A stretch of 64,000 bases of DNA from Leclercia sp. AS011. GTDB taxonomy: Bacteria > Pseudomonadota > Gammaproteobacteria > Enterobacterales > Enterobacteriaceae. Shown here piece after piece: positions 63,973 to 64,000 of this stretch (positions are counted from its first letter, which is position 1; every line of letters begins with the position of its first letter). A program made the translations under genes and the position numbers. The notes beneath the pieces are model-generated. The model did not search any database. It saw only the letters and a list, made by a program, of their open reading frames with translations, and was not told where the DNA came from. Location of the stretch: contig NZ_JBBCMA010000009.1 of assembly GCF_037152535.1 (NCBI RefSeq), positions 22,259-86,258 on the forward strand, in the 5' to 3' direction.

Positions 63973-64000
63973 ACCGAATACTTCTGTAACCACCGGTTTA

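Overview
The window is a chromosomal segment of an enterobacterium (order Enterobacterales, family Enterobacteriaceae). Protein lengths, operon junctions, tRNAs and leader peptides match the Escherichia coli region running from metE past cyaA, the enterobacterial common antigen (ECA) cluster and the ilv cluster to the tRNAs that follow rrnC, read here in the reverse orientation to the usual map. Several gene-content differences from E. coli suggest a relative such as the Enterobacter/Lelliottia/Leclercia group; the genus is an inference and not proven.

Layout. 1-1.8 kb: the end of a beta-glucoside locus (6-phospho-beta-glucosidase and a BglG-type antiterminator). 1.8-14.6 kb: metE/metR, biotin importer bioP, yigL, pldB, rhtB, rhtC, recQ, pldA, yigI, rarD, corA. 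15.1 kb: a small unknown lipoprotein. 15.4-21.0 kb: the operon lptM(yifL)-dapF-yigA-xerC-yigB-uvrD with an SOS box and a leader hairpin before uvrD. 21.2-28.5 kb: cyaY, cyaA and divergent hemCDXY. 28.7-30.1 kb: an MFS transporter convergent with the small RNA GlmZ, which has an apparent sigma-54 promoter and two GlrR-type sites. 30.4-30.8 kb: tRNA operon Arg-His-Leu-Pro. 30.9-43.4 kb: yifK and the ECA operon wecA-wzzE-wecB-wecC-wecD-wecE-wzxE-wecF-wzyE-wecG. 43.7-51.3 kb: rho, trxA, rhlB, gppA, rep and two tandem ppiC copies. 51.4-60.5 kb: ilvC/ilvY and ilvLGMEDA with an intact ilvG. 60.8-64 kb: yifB, maoP(yifE), hdfR, tRNA-Trp and tRNA-Asp, so the 5S rRNA of an rrn operon probably lies just beyond the right edge.

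Functional themes. There are complete or near-complete pathways for methionine (last step), branched-chain amino acids, early haem synthesis (HemC, HemD), ECA, and cAMP signalling. The ECA operon lacks rffG and rffH between wecC and wecD, so dTDP-glucose and its 4-keto-6-deoxy derivative must come from elsewhere in the genome. REP elements sit at six gene ends.

I found no CRISPR array, insertion sequence, prophage or defence island. The window is mostly core genome. The points of interest are gene-content differences and regulatory architecture, not a clearly new system.
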